Translations under genes and position numbers: made by a program
Source: an uncultured Lachnospiraceae bacterium
Lineage (GTDB): Bacteria; Bacillota; Clostridia; Lachnospirales; Lachnospiraceae
NCBI GenBank assembly: GCA_902781895.1
Contig: CACZLA010000017.1
Coordinates: forward strand, 1-49,070
Direction: 5' to 3'
Length of the DNA: 49,070 nucleotides
Notes under the pieces: model-generated
What the model saw: only the letters and a program-made list of their open reading frames with translations
Databases searched by the model: none
What the model was told of the DNA's origin: nothing
Part shown: positions 24,353-33,194 of the stretch, one piece after another
Layout of the letters: each line of letters begins with the position of its first letter
Numbering within the stretch: position 1 is the stretch's first letter

Positions 24353-25930
24353 TTACAGATTGGTATAACCCATCATATCTCTGTCTACTTCACGTGCAGC
24401 ACTTCGGCCTTCTGCGATGGCCCATACTACAAGTGACTGGCCACGATGCATATCGCCGGCCGTGTATATTTTAGCCTTATCTGTTGATTTGCTTTTATTA
24501 TCTTTCTTTATTTCTGCTGCATGATGTCCCGGCTCGGTCTTTACATTTGTCCTGCCGTCCACTTCTACTCCGAAGCCTTCTGTTACATAGCTTTCGCTTC
24601 CAAGGAAGCCTGCTGCGATAAGCACCAGCTGTGCCGGCAGTGTCTTCTCACTTCCTTCAACGGGAACCATATTCATACGGCCTGTTTTTTCATCTCTCTC
24701 AGGCTTCAGAGAAATGATTTCCACTGCGCTGAGCTTTCCTTTTTCATCCTTTATAAACTGCTTTACGGTTGTCTGATAAATACGCGGATCATGTCCGAAC
24801 TTATAGATGGACTCCTCCTGACCATAGTCTGTTTTAAGGACACGGGGCCACTCCGGCCATGGATTTGAGTCAAGTCGCTCTGAAGGCGGACATGGCATCA
24901 TCTCAAGCTGTGTCACTGACTTTGCTCCGAGACGTATACTTGTTCCGACACAGTCATTTCCCGTATCACCACCACCGATAACTATAACGTCCTTTCCTTT
25001 TACCTCACTATAAGGAAATGCTTTCACATCCGGCTTTTCCAGAATCCCAAAGCTGCTGTCCAGAAGACTCTTCGTAACTCTTCCCAGAAAATCCACAGCA
25101 AAATAGATTCCCTCAGCATCTCTTCCGGGCGCCTTGATATCCCTGGGATTTGATGCTCCGCAGGCAAGGATAACAGCGTCATACTCCTTCATGAGTTCCT
25201 TCGCACTGACTTTGTTATCTGCCTTATCATTTATACCATGAGATCCATCACCGCACACATCAGTATTTACAACAAATTTTATTCCGGCTTCCTCCATCAG
25301 CTTTACACGCCTGTCGATCACTGACTTATCAAGCTTCATGTTAGGAATACCGTAACGAAGCAGACCGCCGACCCTGTCACTGCGCTCGAAAACAGTGACT
25401 AAGTGGCCTCTCCGATTGAGAAGCTGAGCGGCTGCAAGCCCCGACGGACCGCTTCCTACTACGGCAACTTTTTTTCCTGTTCTATTTTCAGGAGCTATTT
25501 CCTTAACAAGTCCATTTTCAAAGGCATACTCGATAACAGATTTTTCATTTTCCTTTGTAGCAACGCTCTCCTGATGAAGTCCGCATGTACATGCATTCTC
25601 GCAAAGAGCCGGACATACACGGGAAGTAAACTCCGGAAAGCTGTGTGTCATAGACAGTCTTTCAAATGCTTTTCCCAGATCACCTCTGTATACCAGATCA
25701 TTTATTTCCGGCACAAGATTGTGAAGCGGGCAGCCGGAAGCCATTCCCGCGATCATCATACCCGCCTGGCAAAATGGAACACCACAATCCATACATCGTG
25801 CGGCCTGCTCCTGCTGTTCCTCCTGGGTCAGACGGCCGTGGAACTCGAGGAAATTCTTAAGTCTTTCCTCCTCCGAAACCACCGGACCATCCTTTCTTTC
25901 ATATTCTAAAAAACCTGTTATCTTTCCCAT
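24353..25930 (-). CDS. gltD: Glutamate synthase (NADPH) small subunit
   Basis: 525 residues. It supplies electrons from NAD(P)H to the large subunit for glutamate synthesis from glutamine and 2-oxoglutarate. The N-terminal Cys clusters for [4Fe-4S] centres are present (CMDCGVPFC; CPALCENACTCG), as is the first dinucleotide site VAVVGSGPSGLAAAQLL and a second, VIVIGGGDTGNDC. The C-terminal FAD motif is AKIYTAGDMHRGQSLVVWAI. It starts 13 bases after gltB and is surely cotranscribed. A palindromic element directly follows the stop. Confidence 0.97.
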   Translation of the reverse strand: MGKITGFLEYERKDGPVVSEEERLKNFLEFHGRLTQEEQQEQAARCMDCGVPFCQAGMMIAGMASGCPLHNLVPEINDLVYRGDLGKAFERLSMTHSFPEFTSRVCPALCENACTCGLHQESVATKENEKSVIEYAFENGLVKEIAPENRTGKKVAVVGSGPSGLAAAQLLNRRGHLVTVFERSDRVGGLLRYGIPNMKLDKSVIDRRVKLMEEAGIKFVVNTDVCGDGSHGINDKADNKVSAKELMKEYDAVILACGASNPRDIKAPGRDAEGIYFAVDFLGRVTKSLLDSSFGILEKPDVKAFPYSEVKGKDVIVIGGGDTGNDCVGTSIRLGAKSVTQLEMMPCPPSERLDSNPWPEWPRVLKTDYGQEESIYKFGHDPRIYQTTVKQFIKDEKGKLSAVEIISLKPERDEKTGRMNMVPVEGSEKTLPAQLVLIAAGFLGSESYVTEGFGVEVDGRTNVKTEPGHHAAEIKKDNKSKSTDKAKIYTAGDMHRGQSLVVWAIAEGRSAAREVDRDMMGYTNL

Positions 25931-25943
25931 ATTATTATCCTCA

Positions 25944-28900
25944 TTATCCTACCAGTTTTGTAAATGCTTCTATCTGTGCCTGCTCATGGTTCATACCCTG
26001 CTCTTCGCACTCAGCTGTAAGCCTGAGCATCTCCTTATAATCTGAAGGAATTATCTTCTTGAAATGCTCTATATTTTCTTCAAAGTTATCAAGTATAGCC
26101 TGACCCTTCTTTGAACCTGTGTACTCAACATGTCTCTCAATAATACGTCTCAGCTCTTCGATATCATTCTTATACTCAAGCTTCTCCATATTTACCAGCT
26201 GCTTATTCAGGTTCTTGTACAGGGTATTATGCTCATCATATACGTAAGCGATTCCGCCGCTCATACCTGCAGCAAAGTTCTTTCCTGTAGGTCCGAGAAT
26301 GACTGCACGTCCACCTGTCATATATTCGCATCCGTGCTCTCCGACACCTTCAACAACTGCAGTTGCTCCTGAGTTTCTGATACAGAATCTCTCACCGGCC
26401 ATACCTGCTATATAAGCCTCACCTGAAGTTGCTCCGTACAGCGCAACGTTACCGATGATTATATTTTCTTCCGGATCGTACTTAGCTTCAGCAGGAGCCT
26501 TAACGATAAGCTTTCCGCCTGAAAGTCCCTTTCCGAAGTAGTCGTTGCTGTCTCCCTCAAGATTAAGTGTAAGTCCCTTCGGGATAAATGCACCGTAGCT
26601 CTGTCCGCCTGATCCCGTACAGTTGATCCAGATCGTATCCTCAGGAAGTCCCTCAGGACACTGTCTCGTAATCTCTGCACCGAGAAGTGTACCAAATGTT
26701 CTGTCAACATTTGTAAGCTTCAGGCTGAGACTGCATTCATCGGATTTATCATTTCCCGAAGCAGCATTAGATACATTCTTCAGGATATCCTTTACCTTCT
26801 TTGACTTAAGAAGTACTGATTCATCCTTTGTATTCTCAAGCTTGAAATCATATTTAAGCTCAGGATGGAAGGTCTGAAGTTCTCTGTCTACACCTGACAT
26901 ATCATACAGAACCTTATCAAGACAGATACGTGACTCCTGATCATCAAGTCCTTCCTTAACCTTCAGCAGGTCTGTTCTACCTACCAGCTCTTCTACTGTT
27001 CTGACACCGAGCCGTGCCATATATTCACGAAGCTCTCTAGCTATAAAGAGCATGAAGTTTTCAACGTACTCCGGCTTACCTCTGAAACGCTTTCTGAGTT
27101 CCGGATTCTGAGTTGCAACACCCATAGGACAGGTATCATTCTGGCAGACTCTCATCATTACACAGCCCATAGTTACCAGCGGAGCTGTTGCAAATCCGAA
27201 TTCCTCTGCACCCAGTATTGCAGCTATAGCCACATCACGGCCGCTCATGAGCTTACCGTCTGTCTCGATAACAACCTGGTTTCTGAGTCCATTTGCAACA
27301 AGTGTCTGATGCGTCTCTGCAAGTCCCATTTCCCATGGAAGTCCTGCATTATGGATAGAACTGAGAGGTGCAGCACCTGTTCCACCGTCATAGCCTGATA
27401 CAAGCACGACCTCTGCTCCGGCCTTGGCAACACCTGCTGCAACCGTACCGACACCCGCCTCCGAAACAAGCTTTACGGATATACGTGCATATTTGTTTGC
27501 ATTTTTCAGATCATATATAAGCTGAGCCAGATCCTCGATAGAATAAATATCATGATGAGGCGGAGGTGATATAAGGCTCACACCCGGAGTTGAATGACGT
27601 GTCTTTGCAATCCATGGATAAACCTTTCTTCCAGGAAGGTGACCGCCCTCACCCGGCTTGGCACCCTGTGCCATTTTTATCTGTATCTCTCTTGCGCTGA
27701 CAAGATATTTGCTTGTAACACCGAAACGTCCACTGGCTACCTGCTTGATAGCTGAGCTTCTGTCATTATCCGTACCGGCTGAAGCGATTCTCTCGTCACT
27801 CTCGCCACCCTCACCGCTGTTGGATTTACCATGGAGGTGATTCATGGCGATGGCAAGTGTCTGATGAGCCTCCTCGGAAATGGATCCGTAGGACATAGCT
27901 CCTGTCTTAAATCTCTGAACTATTGACTCCTCACTCTCAACCTCTTCAAGAGGAACTCCTGCCTCGGGATACTCAAAATCAATAAGACTTCTGAGATAAC
28001 CTGTCTTCTCGGCATCAACCATGGCAGTGTACTCTTTAAACTTGTCGTACTTTCCTTCTCTGGTTGAAAGCTGAAGCATATGTATAGTCTGAGGATTGTA
28101 TCTGTGATTTTCTCCCTGACTTCTGAACTTATGACGTCCCAGAGCATCCAGCTCAAGATCAACCGGAAGTCCCAGTGGATCAAATGCTCTGCTGTGCTGG
28201 ATATCCTGATTACGTCCGATATCCTCAAGTGTGATACCACCGACTCTGCTGACAGTTCCCGGGAAGTATTCATTTATAACATCCTCTGAGATACCGATGG
28301 CCTCAAATATCTTCGAACCCTGATATGACTTGATAGTCGAGATACCCATTTTAGAAGCTATCTTTACGATACCGCTGAGAACTGCACTGTCGTAGTCCTC
28401 AACTGCTGCATAATAATCCTTGTCCAGAAGTCCGTCATCTATAAGCTCCTGTATCGTGCTGTGTGCAAGATAAGGATTTACTGCTGAAGCACCGTATCCA
28501 AGAAGAGTTGCAAAATGGTGTACCTCACGAGGCTCACCTGACTCAAGAATAAGAGACATTGCAGTACATTTCTTTGTCTCAACCAGATGCTTATGAACTG
28601 CCGAAACAGCCAGCAGTGAAGGAATTGCAACATGGTTCTCATCCACTCCACGGTCGGAAAGAATAAGTATGCTTGCTCCCTCTCTATATGCCTTATCAAC
28701 CTCAACGAACAGGTGATCAAGTACTCTCTTCATCGGTGTACTCTTATAATACAGAAGAGAAACCTCTGCGGACTTGATGCCGTCCTTATCGAGATGCTTT
28801 ATCTTAAGCATATCCAGATCAGTAAGGATCGGATTATGGATTCTGAGAACATGGCAGTTCTCCGGCTTTTCCTCAAGGAGATTTCCGTTCTTACCAACAT

Positions 28901-30524
28901 AAACTGTTCTTGAAGTTACTATCTTCTCTCTCTCGGCATCGATAGGAGGATTTGTAACCTGTGCGAAAAGCTGCTTGAAATAGTAGAACAGCGGCTGGTT
29001 CTGCTTTGAAAGAGCGGCTATAGGAGTATCAACACCCATCGAACCGATCTTCTCGGAACCATTTAATGCCATAGTTCTGATACCCTCATGATAGTTCTCA
29101 TATGTATAGCCAAATGCTTTCTGCAGCTTCTTTCTGTCATTACCCATTATTGAAGGAACCTTCTCATTAGGAATCTTGATATCCTTCAGCTCAAGAAGAT
29201 TCATATTCAGCCACTCACCGTATGGCTCTCTGTGAGCGTATTTCTCTTTTATCTCCTCATCACCGTAGAGCTTGCCCTCCTTAGTATCAACAAGGAGCAT
29301 CTTTCCGGGATGAAGTCTTTCCTTCATAATTATGTGCTTCTCATCCAGAGGAAGTACACCAACCTCAGAAGAAAGTATGAGGCGTCTGTCATCCATTACA
29401 TAGTAACGTGAAGGTCTGAGTCCATTTCTGTCAAGGATGGCACCCATAACATCACCGTCTGAGAAAAGGATGGATGCCGGGCCGTCCCATGGCTCCATCA
29501 TAGTTGCATAGTACTGATAGAAGTCTCTCTCTTCCTGTGAAAGAACTTCGTTATGAGCCCATGGCTCAGGAATAGTTATCATAGCTGCCAGTGGCAGATC
29601 CATTCCACTCATTACAAGGAACTCAAGTGTGTTATCCAGCATAGCTGAATCCGAACCGCTTGATGAAATGACAGGAAGCACCTTTGTCATATCCTCTGAA
29701 GAGAAAAGCTTTGAATGCATAGTCTCCTCACGGGCAAGCATCTTGTCTACATTTCCCTTGATGGTATTTATCTCACCGTTATGAACCATGAAACGGTTAG
29801 GATGAGCTCTGTTCCAGCTAGGATTTGTGTTGGTTGAGAATCTTGAATGAACCATGGCGATGGCTGATTCAAAGTCCTCAGCAGTCAGATCCTCGAAAAA
29901 TGTTCTGAGCTGACCAACCAGGAACATACCCTTATAAACTATAGTTCTGCATGAAAGAGACGGAACGTAGGTATTGATATTACTCTGCTCAAACTCACGA
30001 CGGATGATATACAGCTGACGGTCGTAATCAAGATCAGTTGCATAACCCTCAGGTCTGCTGATGAACACCTGCTCGATAGCCGGCATACACTCTCTGGCCT
30101 TTGTACCAAGTACATTTGGATGAATATCAACCTCTCTCCATCCGAGGATGCTCATTCCCGCTTTCTTAGTAATGATCTCGAACATAGACTTAGCCTGTCT
30201 TCTCTCCAGATCACTGTCAGGGAAGAAAAACATACCGACACCGTACTGTCTTCTCTCAGGAAGCTCTACTCCCTGTTCCTTCATCTTTCTGACAAAGAAC
30301 TTATGAGGAATCTGAGTCAGGATACCAACACCGTCGCCGGTTTTACCTTCGGCGTCTTTTCCTGCACGATGTTCCAGATTCTCAACTATGCTGAGAGCGT
30401 CAGCAACAAGCTGATGGCTAACCTTGCCGTCCATCTGGATGACTGCGCCGATACCGCAGTTATCATGCTCAAATGAAGCATCATATAAACCCTTTCTTCT
30501 GATTTCCTCTAATGAACTATTCAT
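25944..30524 (-). CDS. gltB: Glutamate synthase large subunit
   Basis: 1526 residues, full length. The N-terminal glutamine amidotransferase has its nucleophile Cys23 (DNCGIGAV) after a short propeptide. The central and FMN-binding synthase domains follow, including GEGGESDERIASAGTD and AQGAKPGEGGHLPG, and the 3Fe-4S Cys motif in MGCVMMRVCQNDTCPMG. The C-terminal GXGXG beta-helix domain ends the protein. The ATG follows AAAGGAGG, which directly abuts a 7-bp inverted repeat (TTAGTCA/TGACTAA). The long structured leader and promoter at 30525-30728 belong to this gene. Confidence 0.97.
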   Translation of the reverse strand: MNSSLEEIRRKGLYDASFEHDNCGIGAVIQMDGKVSHQLVADALSIVENLEHRAGKDAEGKTGDGVGILTQIPHKFFVRKMKEQGVELPERRQYGVGMFFFPDSDLERRQAKSMFEIITKKAGMSILGWREVDIHPNVLGTKARECMPAIEQVFISRPEGYATDLDYDRQLYIIRREFEQSNINTYVPSLSCRTIVYKGMFLVGQLRTFFEDLTAEDFESAIAMVHSRFSTNTNPSWNRAHPNRFMVHNGEINTIKGNVDKMLAREETMHSKLFSSEDMTKVLPVISSSGSDSAMLDNTLEFLVMSGMDLPLAAMITIPEPWAHNEVLSQEERDFYQYYATMMEPWDGPASILFSDGDVMGAILDRNGLRPSRYYVMDDRRLILSSEVGVLPLDEKHIIMKERLHPGKMLLVDTKEGKLYGDEEIKEKYAHREPYGEWLNMNLLELKDIKIPNEKVPSIMGNDRKKLQKAFGYTYENYHEGIRTMALNGSEKIGSMGVDTPIAALSKQNQPLFYYFKQLFAQVTNPPIDAEREKIVTSRTVYVGKNGNLLEEKPENCHVLRIHNPILTDLDMLKIKHLDKDGIKSAEVSLLYYKSTPMKRVLDHLFVEVDKAYREGASILILSDRGVDENHVAIPSLLAVSAVHKHLVETKKCTAMSLILESGEPREVHHFATLLGYGASAVNPYLAHSTIQELIDDGLLDKDYYAAVEDYDSAVLSGIVKIASKMGISTIKSYQGSKIFEAIGISEDVINEYFPGTVSRVGGITLEDIGRNQDIQHSRAFDPLGLPVDLELDALGRHKFRSQGENHRYNPQTIHMLQLSTREGKYDKFKEYTAMVDAEKTGYLRSLIDFEYPEAGVPLEEVESEESIVQRFKTGAMSYGSISEEAHQTLAIAMNHLHGKSNSGEGGESDERIASAGTDNDRSSAIKQVASGRFGVTSKYLVSAREIQIKMAQGAKPGEGGHLPGRKVYPWIAKTRHSTPGVSLISPPPHHDIYSIEDLAQLIYDLKNANKYARISVKLVSEAGVGTVAAGVAKAGAEVVLVSGYDGGTGAAPLSSIHNAGLPWEMGLAETHQTLVANGLRNQVVIETDGKLMSGRDVAIAAILGAEEFGFATAPLVTMGCVMMRVCQNDTCPMGVATQNPELRKRFRGKPEYVENFMLFIARELREYMARLGVRTVEELVGRTDLLKVKEGLDDQESRICLDKVLYDMSGVDRELQTFHPELKYDFKLENTKDESVLLKSKKVKDILKNVSNAASGNDKSDECSLSLKLTNVDRTFGTLLGAEITRQCPEGLPEDTIWINCTGSGGQSYGAFIPKGLTLNLEGDSNDYFGKGLSGGKLIVKAPAEAKYDPEENIIIGNVALYGATSGEAYIAGMAGERFCIRNSGATAVVEGVGEHGCEYMTGGRAVILGPTGKNFAAGMSGGIAYVYDEHNTLYKNLNKQLVNMEKLEYKNDIEELRRIIERHVEYTGSKKGQAILDNFEENIEHFKKIIPSDYKEMLRLTAECEEQGMNHEQAQIEAFTKLVG

Positions 30525-30533
30525 GATATATTC

Positions 30534-30550
30534 CTCCTTTAGTCAACTGA
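30534..30550 (-). promoter_or_regulatory. Hairpin touching the gltB ribosome-binding site
   Basis: TTAGTCA and TGACTAA pair over two bases immediately before AAGGAGG, the last arm ending in the first A residues of the ribosome site. A folded hairpin could reduce or set gltB translation. Confidence 0.45.
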
Positions 30551-30555
30551 CTAAT

Positions 30556-30622
30556 GCATTCATAAGTCACTTCGTGACTTATTTCATGTCGCGATTCTCG
30601 CCATATACATATGTGCTACGCA
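30556..30622 (-). repeat. 67-bp leader block shared with purF
   Basis: This stretch matches 34660-34726 at 64 of 67 positions. In the transcript it contains a perfect 9-bp hairpin (AUAAGUCAC over GAA) and a second hairpin-prone part around CAUAUGUAUAUGGCGA. In both genes it lies just upstream of the ribosome site. Confidence 0.9.
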
Positions 30623-30664
30623 AAGAAGGCGCTCTGAACCTATGGTTCAAAGCGCCTTTGCTTC
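30623..30664 (-). promoter_or_regulatory. GGCG leader hairpin of gltB
   Basis: In the transcript, AAGCAAAGGCGC begins a hairpin whose stem AGGCGCU..GAACC pairs with GGUUC..AGCGCCU over a 3-base loop. It starts about 40 bases after the predicted transcription start. Similar hairpins occur in the leaders of purF, amt and glnN. On the plus strand it is followed by TTTTTTT, so it could also stop transcripts coming from the left. Confidence 0.75.
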
Positions 30665-30700
30665 TTTTTTTATATCTGTAAAATTTTCAAAACTAATAAT

Positions 30701-30728
30701 AGTATATAACTTTATTTTCAAAAGTCAA
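30701..30728 (-). promoter_or_regulatory. gltB promoter
   Basis: TTGACT (30723-30728), 16-base spacer, TATACT (30701-30706) on the minus strand. The leader would be about 165 bases. The esterase stop codon lies only nine bases upstream of the -35 box. Confidence 0.75.
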
Positions 30729-30736
30729 GAACAAAT

Positions 30737-31606
30737 TTACTTAATTTTATTAACAAAGAAATTCATCTGTTTTGTGTTGGCTTCGTCACTGTACTCATCT
30801 CTCATATTAACGTGAAATACATGACCTGTTTTCTCAGTTCCGAATATCTCGTACTCACATTCCACGCCCTTTGACTTCAGATATTCAGCCATAGTTTCGC
30901 AGTTCTTCAGCAGAAAATCACCCTTAGAACTAAACATATAAACCGGCGGATAGTTCTCGTCAATATGCTCCAGTATATCCAGCTTTTCACCATAGCTAAA
31001 TGGTTTCGAAGTCAGATAATCCTTCATAAGCCCCCTGCAGCCGTTTTCTTCTAAATCCTTCTTCAGGTCATATAAACCGCAGCATAAGCCTAAAGCTCTG
31101 ATACTTATCTTCGGCTTCCTGAAGCCCATTATCTTTCTGTATTCCTTATTAGAATAAATAACCCCATACTGGCTGGCCAGCTGAGCCCCGGCCGAGTCTC
31201 CCACAAGAAAAACATTATCCAGATCTACGGGATAATCCTCCTTATGCTTCATCATCCATTTTATTACTGCAGTTAAGTCCTCAAGGGGTGCAGGAAAATG
31301 GTACTTCGGAGCAAGTCTGTAATTGAAATTGATAACAGTGAAGCCTCTCTGGGCAAGACTTGCCACATAAAACTGATATACTTCCTTGCTTCCATAAACA
31401 TACCCACCGCCATGAATACTGATTATAACAGGAAGCTTTTCGGTCTTCCCCTTAGGCCAGCATATATCAAGTGTATGATATTTTATATTTCTTCCGTATC
31501 TTATATCCCGAACGTATTCAATATCTTCAGGAATCATCAGCCCCTCATCTCTTTTTGCATCTGACTTTTGGCACAGTTTACAAAACATAAAACTACTTAA
31601 TGACAT
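30737..31606 (-). CDS. Alpha/beta-hydrolase (HSL-like esterase)
   Basis: 289 residues. Oxyanion-hole motif HGGGYVYGS, nucleophile elbow GDSAGAQLA, Asp in FSSKGDFLLKN and His in GHVFHVNM make a complete triad of the hormone-sensitive-lipase/acetyl-esterase group. It likely hydrolyses short acyl esters in the cytoplasm; no signal peptide is seen. The ATG follows AGGAGGG, which overlaps the hipA stop codon region (15-base gap), so it is the third gene of the hipBA operon, an uncommon companion. Confidence 0.85.
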   Translation of the reverse strand: MSLSSFMFCKLCQKSDAKRDEGLMIPEDIEYVRDIRYGRNIKYHTLDICWPKGKTEKLPVIISIHGGGYVYGSKEVYQFYVASLAQRGFTVINFNYRLAPKYHFPAPLEDLTAVIKWMMKHKEDYPVDLDNVFLVGDSAGAQLASQYGVIYSNKEYRKIMGFRKPKISIRALGLCCGLYDLKKDLEENGCRGLMKDYLTSKPFSYGEKLDILEHIDENYPPVYMFSSKGDFLLKNCETMAEYLKSKGVECEYEIFGTEKTGHVFHVNMRDEYSDEANTKQMNFFVNKIK

Positions 31607-31621
31607 ACTACACCCTCCTGA

Positions 31622-32731
31622 TCACTCTTCAATCATCAAAATATTAGACTTTATTTCACCAATTATTTCTTTACATTTGTTCTGCTTTAATCCGGCATCG
31701 GTTCCTACCTTTAATAAATCCTCGTCAGATATTCCCTGTCCTTTTCCATTTACCGATGTAGTATGCTCTCCAAAATATGTATCACTATATGTCAGATCAT
31801 ATGCAGGAGCCAGACTCCATTTATTATCCTGTCTTATAAAAGAGAAGTTTTTAGTATGATCATCCAGATTATGTGCATATATATTAAAACACATCACCCT
31901 GAACATCTGATCCAGCTGTTTATTATCTTCTTTAGTAAGGATATTTACTAACTTCATATAAGTTGAATAGTCACACGATGGAGCTCTAAAATCCGCCTCC
32001 AGAATTCCGGCAAATGTAATGCTGAATATCTTTTCTCCATCTTTCCTGTCAAATCTCTCGGTTTTAAAATAACCCTCACATATTTTTGATGGAACAAGTT
32101 TTGTTTCTGTCATTAAAATCCCACATTTTTTAGCACAAAGTGAGTAGTCATACTCTCTTCTGCCGCTGTTTTTAGGATCTCTGCTTGAAGGAAATTTGAT
32201 GATCCATTCTTTATTATTATCACTGATAAGAATCTTCGGTCTGGTTCCACCGCTTGACCCTCCCAAATTATATAGAATGTCCAGTTTATCAGAAGGCTTT
32301 GAAGAAAGAATCTTATCACATTCTTTTGCTATCATATCATAATCAATTCCATCAAATGAAAAATCAGAATTCTTTGAAGGATAATATTCCAGAGCACCCA
32401 TTCCGGAACTTCCCACATATGCAAGCCTGTCGAGAGAACCTATTTCTTCTCTTCTGATTCCATTTTTAAGAAGTATTCTATCAAGAAGAAGCTCTCCCCA
32501 GCTATCGGGAAGACTATCAGCAAACACACCAAACATTCCTCTGAAATACTCTCTGGAATCCATCGAAGGAACGAAGACATCTGACTTTAAAGGCAGCGAA
32601 AAAGGGCTGATTGAAAACCCATCATTCAGCCAATCATCACTATATTGAAATGCCACCCTTCTATCTGCTGTTTCGGCAAGAGTACCAACTATCCTGCCTT
32701 TATAAAAAACATCGAGGGATTTAACGCTCAT
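31622..32731 (-). CDS. hipA: HipA-type Ser/Thr kinase toxin
   Basis: 369 residues. The N-terminal subdomain (VFYKGRIVGTLAET), the Gly-rich loop GGSSGGTRPK (where family members autophosphorylate), the nucleotide-binding Lys in WIIKFPS and the catalytic segment HNLDDHTKNFSFI followed by APAYDLTYSD are intact. HipA kinases phosphorylate translation factors such as GltX and induce dormancy unless held by HipB. The start overlaps hipB by 11 bases. The kinase appears functional. Confidence 0.92.
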   Translation of the reverse strand: MSVKSLDVFYKGRIVGTLAETADRRVAFQYSDDWLNDGFSISPFSLPLKSDVFVPSMDSREYFRGMFGVFADSLPDSWGELLLDRILLKNGIRREEIGSLDRLAYVGSSGMGALEYYPSKNSDFSFDGIDYDMIAKECDKILSSKPSDKLDILYNLGGSSGGTRPKILISDNNKEWIIKFPSSRDPKNSGRREYDYSLCAKKCGILMTETKLVPSKICEGYFKTERFDRKDGEKIFSITFAGILEADFRAPSCDYSTYMKLVNILTKEDNKQLDQMFRVMCFNIYAHNLDDHTKNFSFIRQDNKWSLAPAYDLTYSDTYFGEHTTSVNGKGQGISDEDLLKVGTDAGLKQNKCKEIIGEIKSNILMIEE

Positions 32732-32999
32732 TAATAACCTCCTCTATGCTGCCATATGGTATTCCGGAAAAAAGTGATTTTAGTTCGTTGATCACACCAA
32801 GTTCAATCGCTATTTTAGTAAGTGATTTCAGGGAAATGTCCCCTGTCTGCTCAAATTTTTTGAGAGAACCATAACTGACATTTGAGCGATCAGATAATTC
32901 TTTTTGTGTGATCTTTTTTCTTTTTCTTATTGATTTTATTCTCTTTGCTATTTCCAGATCAATTTCCGTAGGTGTTTCCCAAATATAATTCGCATCCAT
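32721..32999 (-). CDS. hipB: HipB-like Xre-family antitoxin
   Basis: 92 residues with a helix-turn-helix (KKITQKELSDRSNVSYGSLKKFEQTG, i.e. TQKELSDRSNVSYGSLKKFE core). It should bind HipA and repress the operon. The start follows GGAGGG by about 7 bases. It overlaps hipA by 11 bases. Three operator-like sites lie directly upstream. Confidence 0.9.
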   Translation of the reverse strand: MDANYIWETPTEIDLEIAKRIKSIRKRKKITQKELSDRSNVSYGSLKKFEQTGDISLKSLTKIAIELGVINELKSLFSGIPYGSIEEVINER

Positions 33000-33013
33000 A
33001 CATCATCCCTCCG

Positions 33014-33095
33014 TTGCTACTATTATAGCAATTTTAACCAGAAATTGCAAATATTGATAAAATAGTAGCAATAACACTTGATAAAATAAGAGCAA
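33014..33095 (-). promoter_or_regulatory. hipBA promoter with three HipB operator-like sites
   Basis: Three similar 18-base sites occur: 33014-33031 (TTGCTACTATTATAGCAA, a palindrome), 33054-33071 (TTGATAAAATAGTAGCAA) and 33078-33095 (TTGATAAAATAAGAGCAA). The first is centred on the -10 box TATAAT, with TTGCAA as -35 after 17 bases. This fits autoregulation by HipB. Confidence 0.75.
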
Positions 33096-33118
33096 TATCA
33101 TTTTATAAAATGTGGTAA

Positions 33119-33168
33119 TAAAAACACCACCTGACTCACAACTAAAATCGCAAGTTCAGATGGTATTT
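33119..33168 (-). terminator. Terminator after purF
   Basis: In the minus-strand transcript ACCATCTGA pairs with TCAGGTGGT across a long loop, followed by GTTTTTATT. It lies 27 bases after the purF stop and just upstream of the hipBA promoter. Confidence 0.65.
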
Positions 33169-33194
33169 ATCAAAAATCAGAAAAACATATATCC

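Noticed and set aside
30623-30670. Terminator for a plus-strand gene
   Set aside because: The plus strand does have a stem and T-run, but there is no plus-strand gene before it; the minus-strand leader reading is better supported, though dual use is possible.
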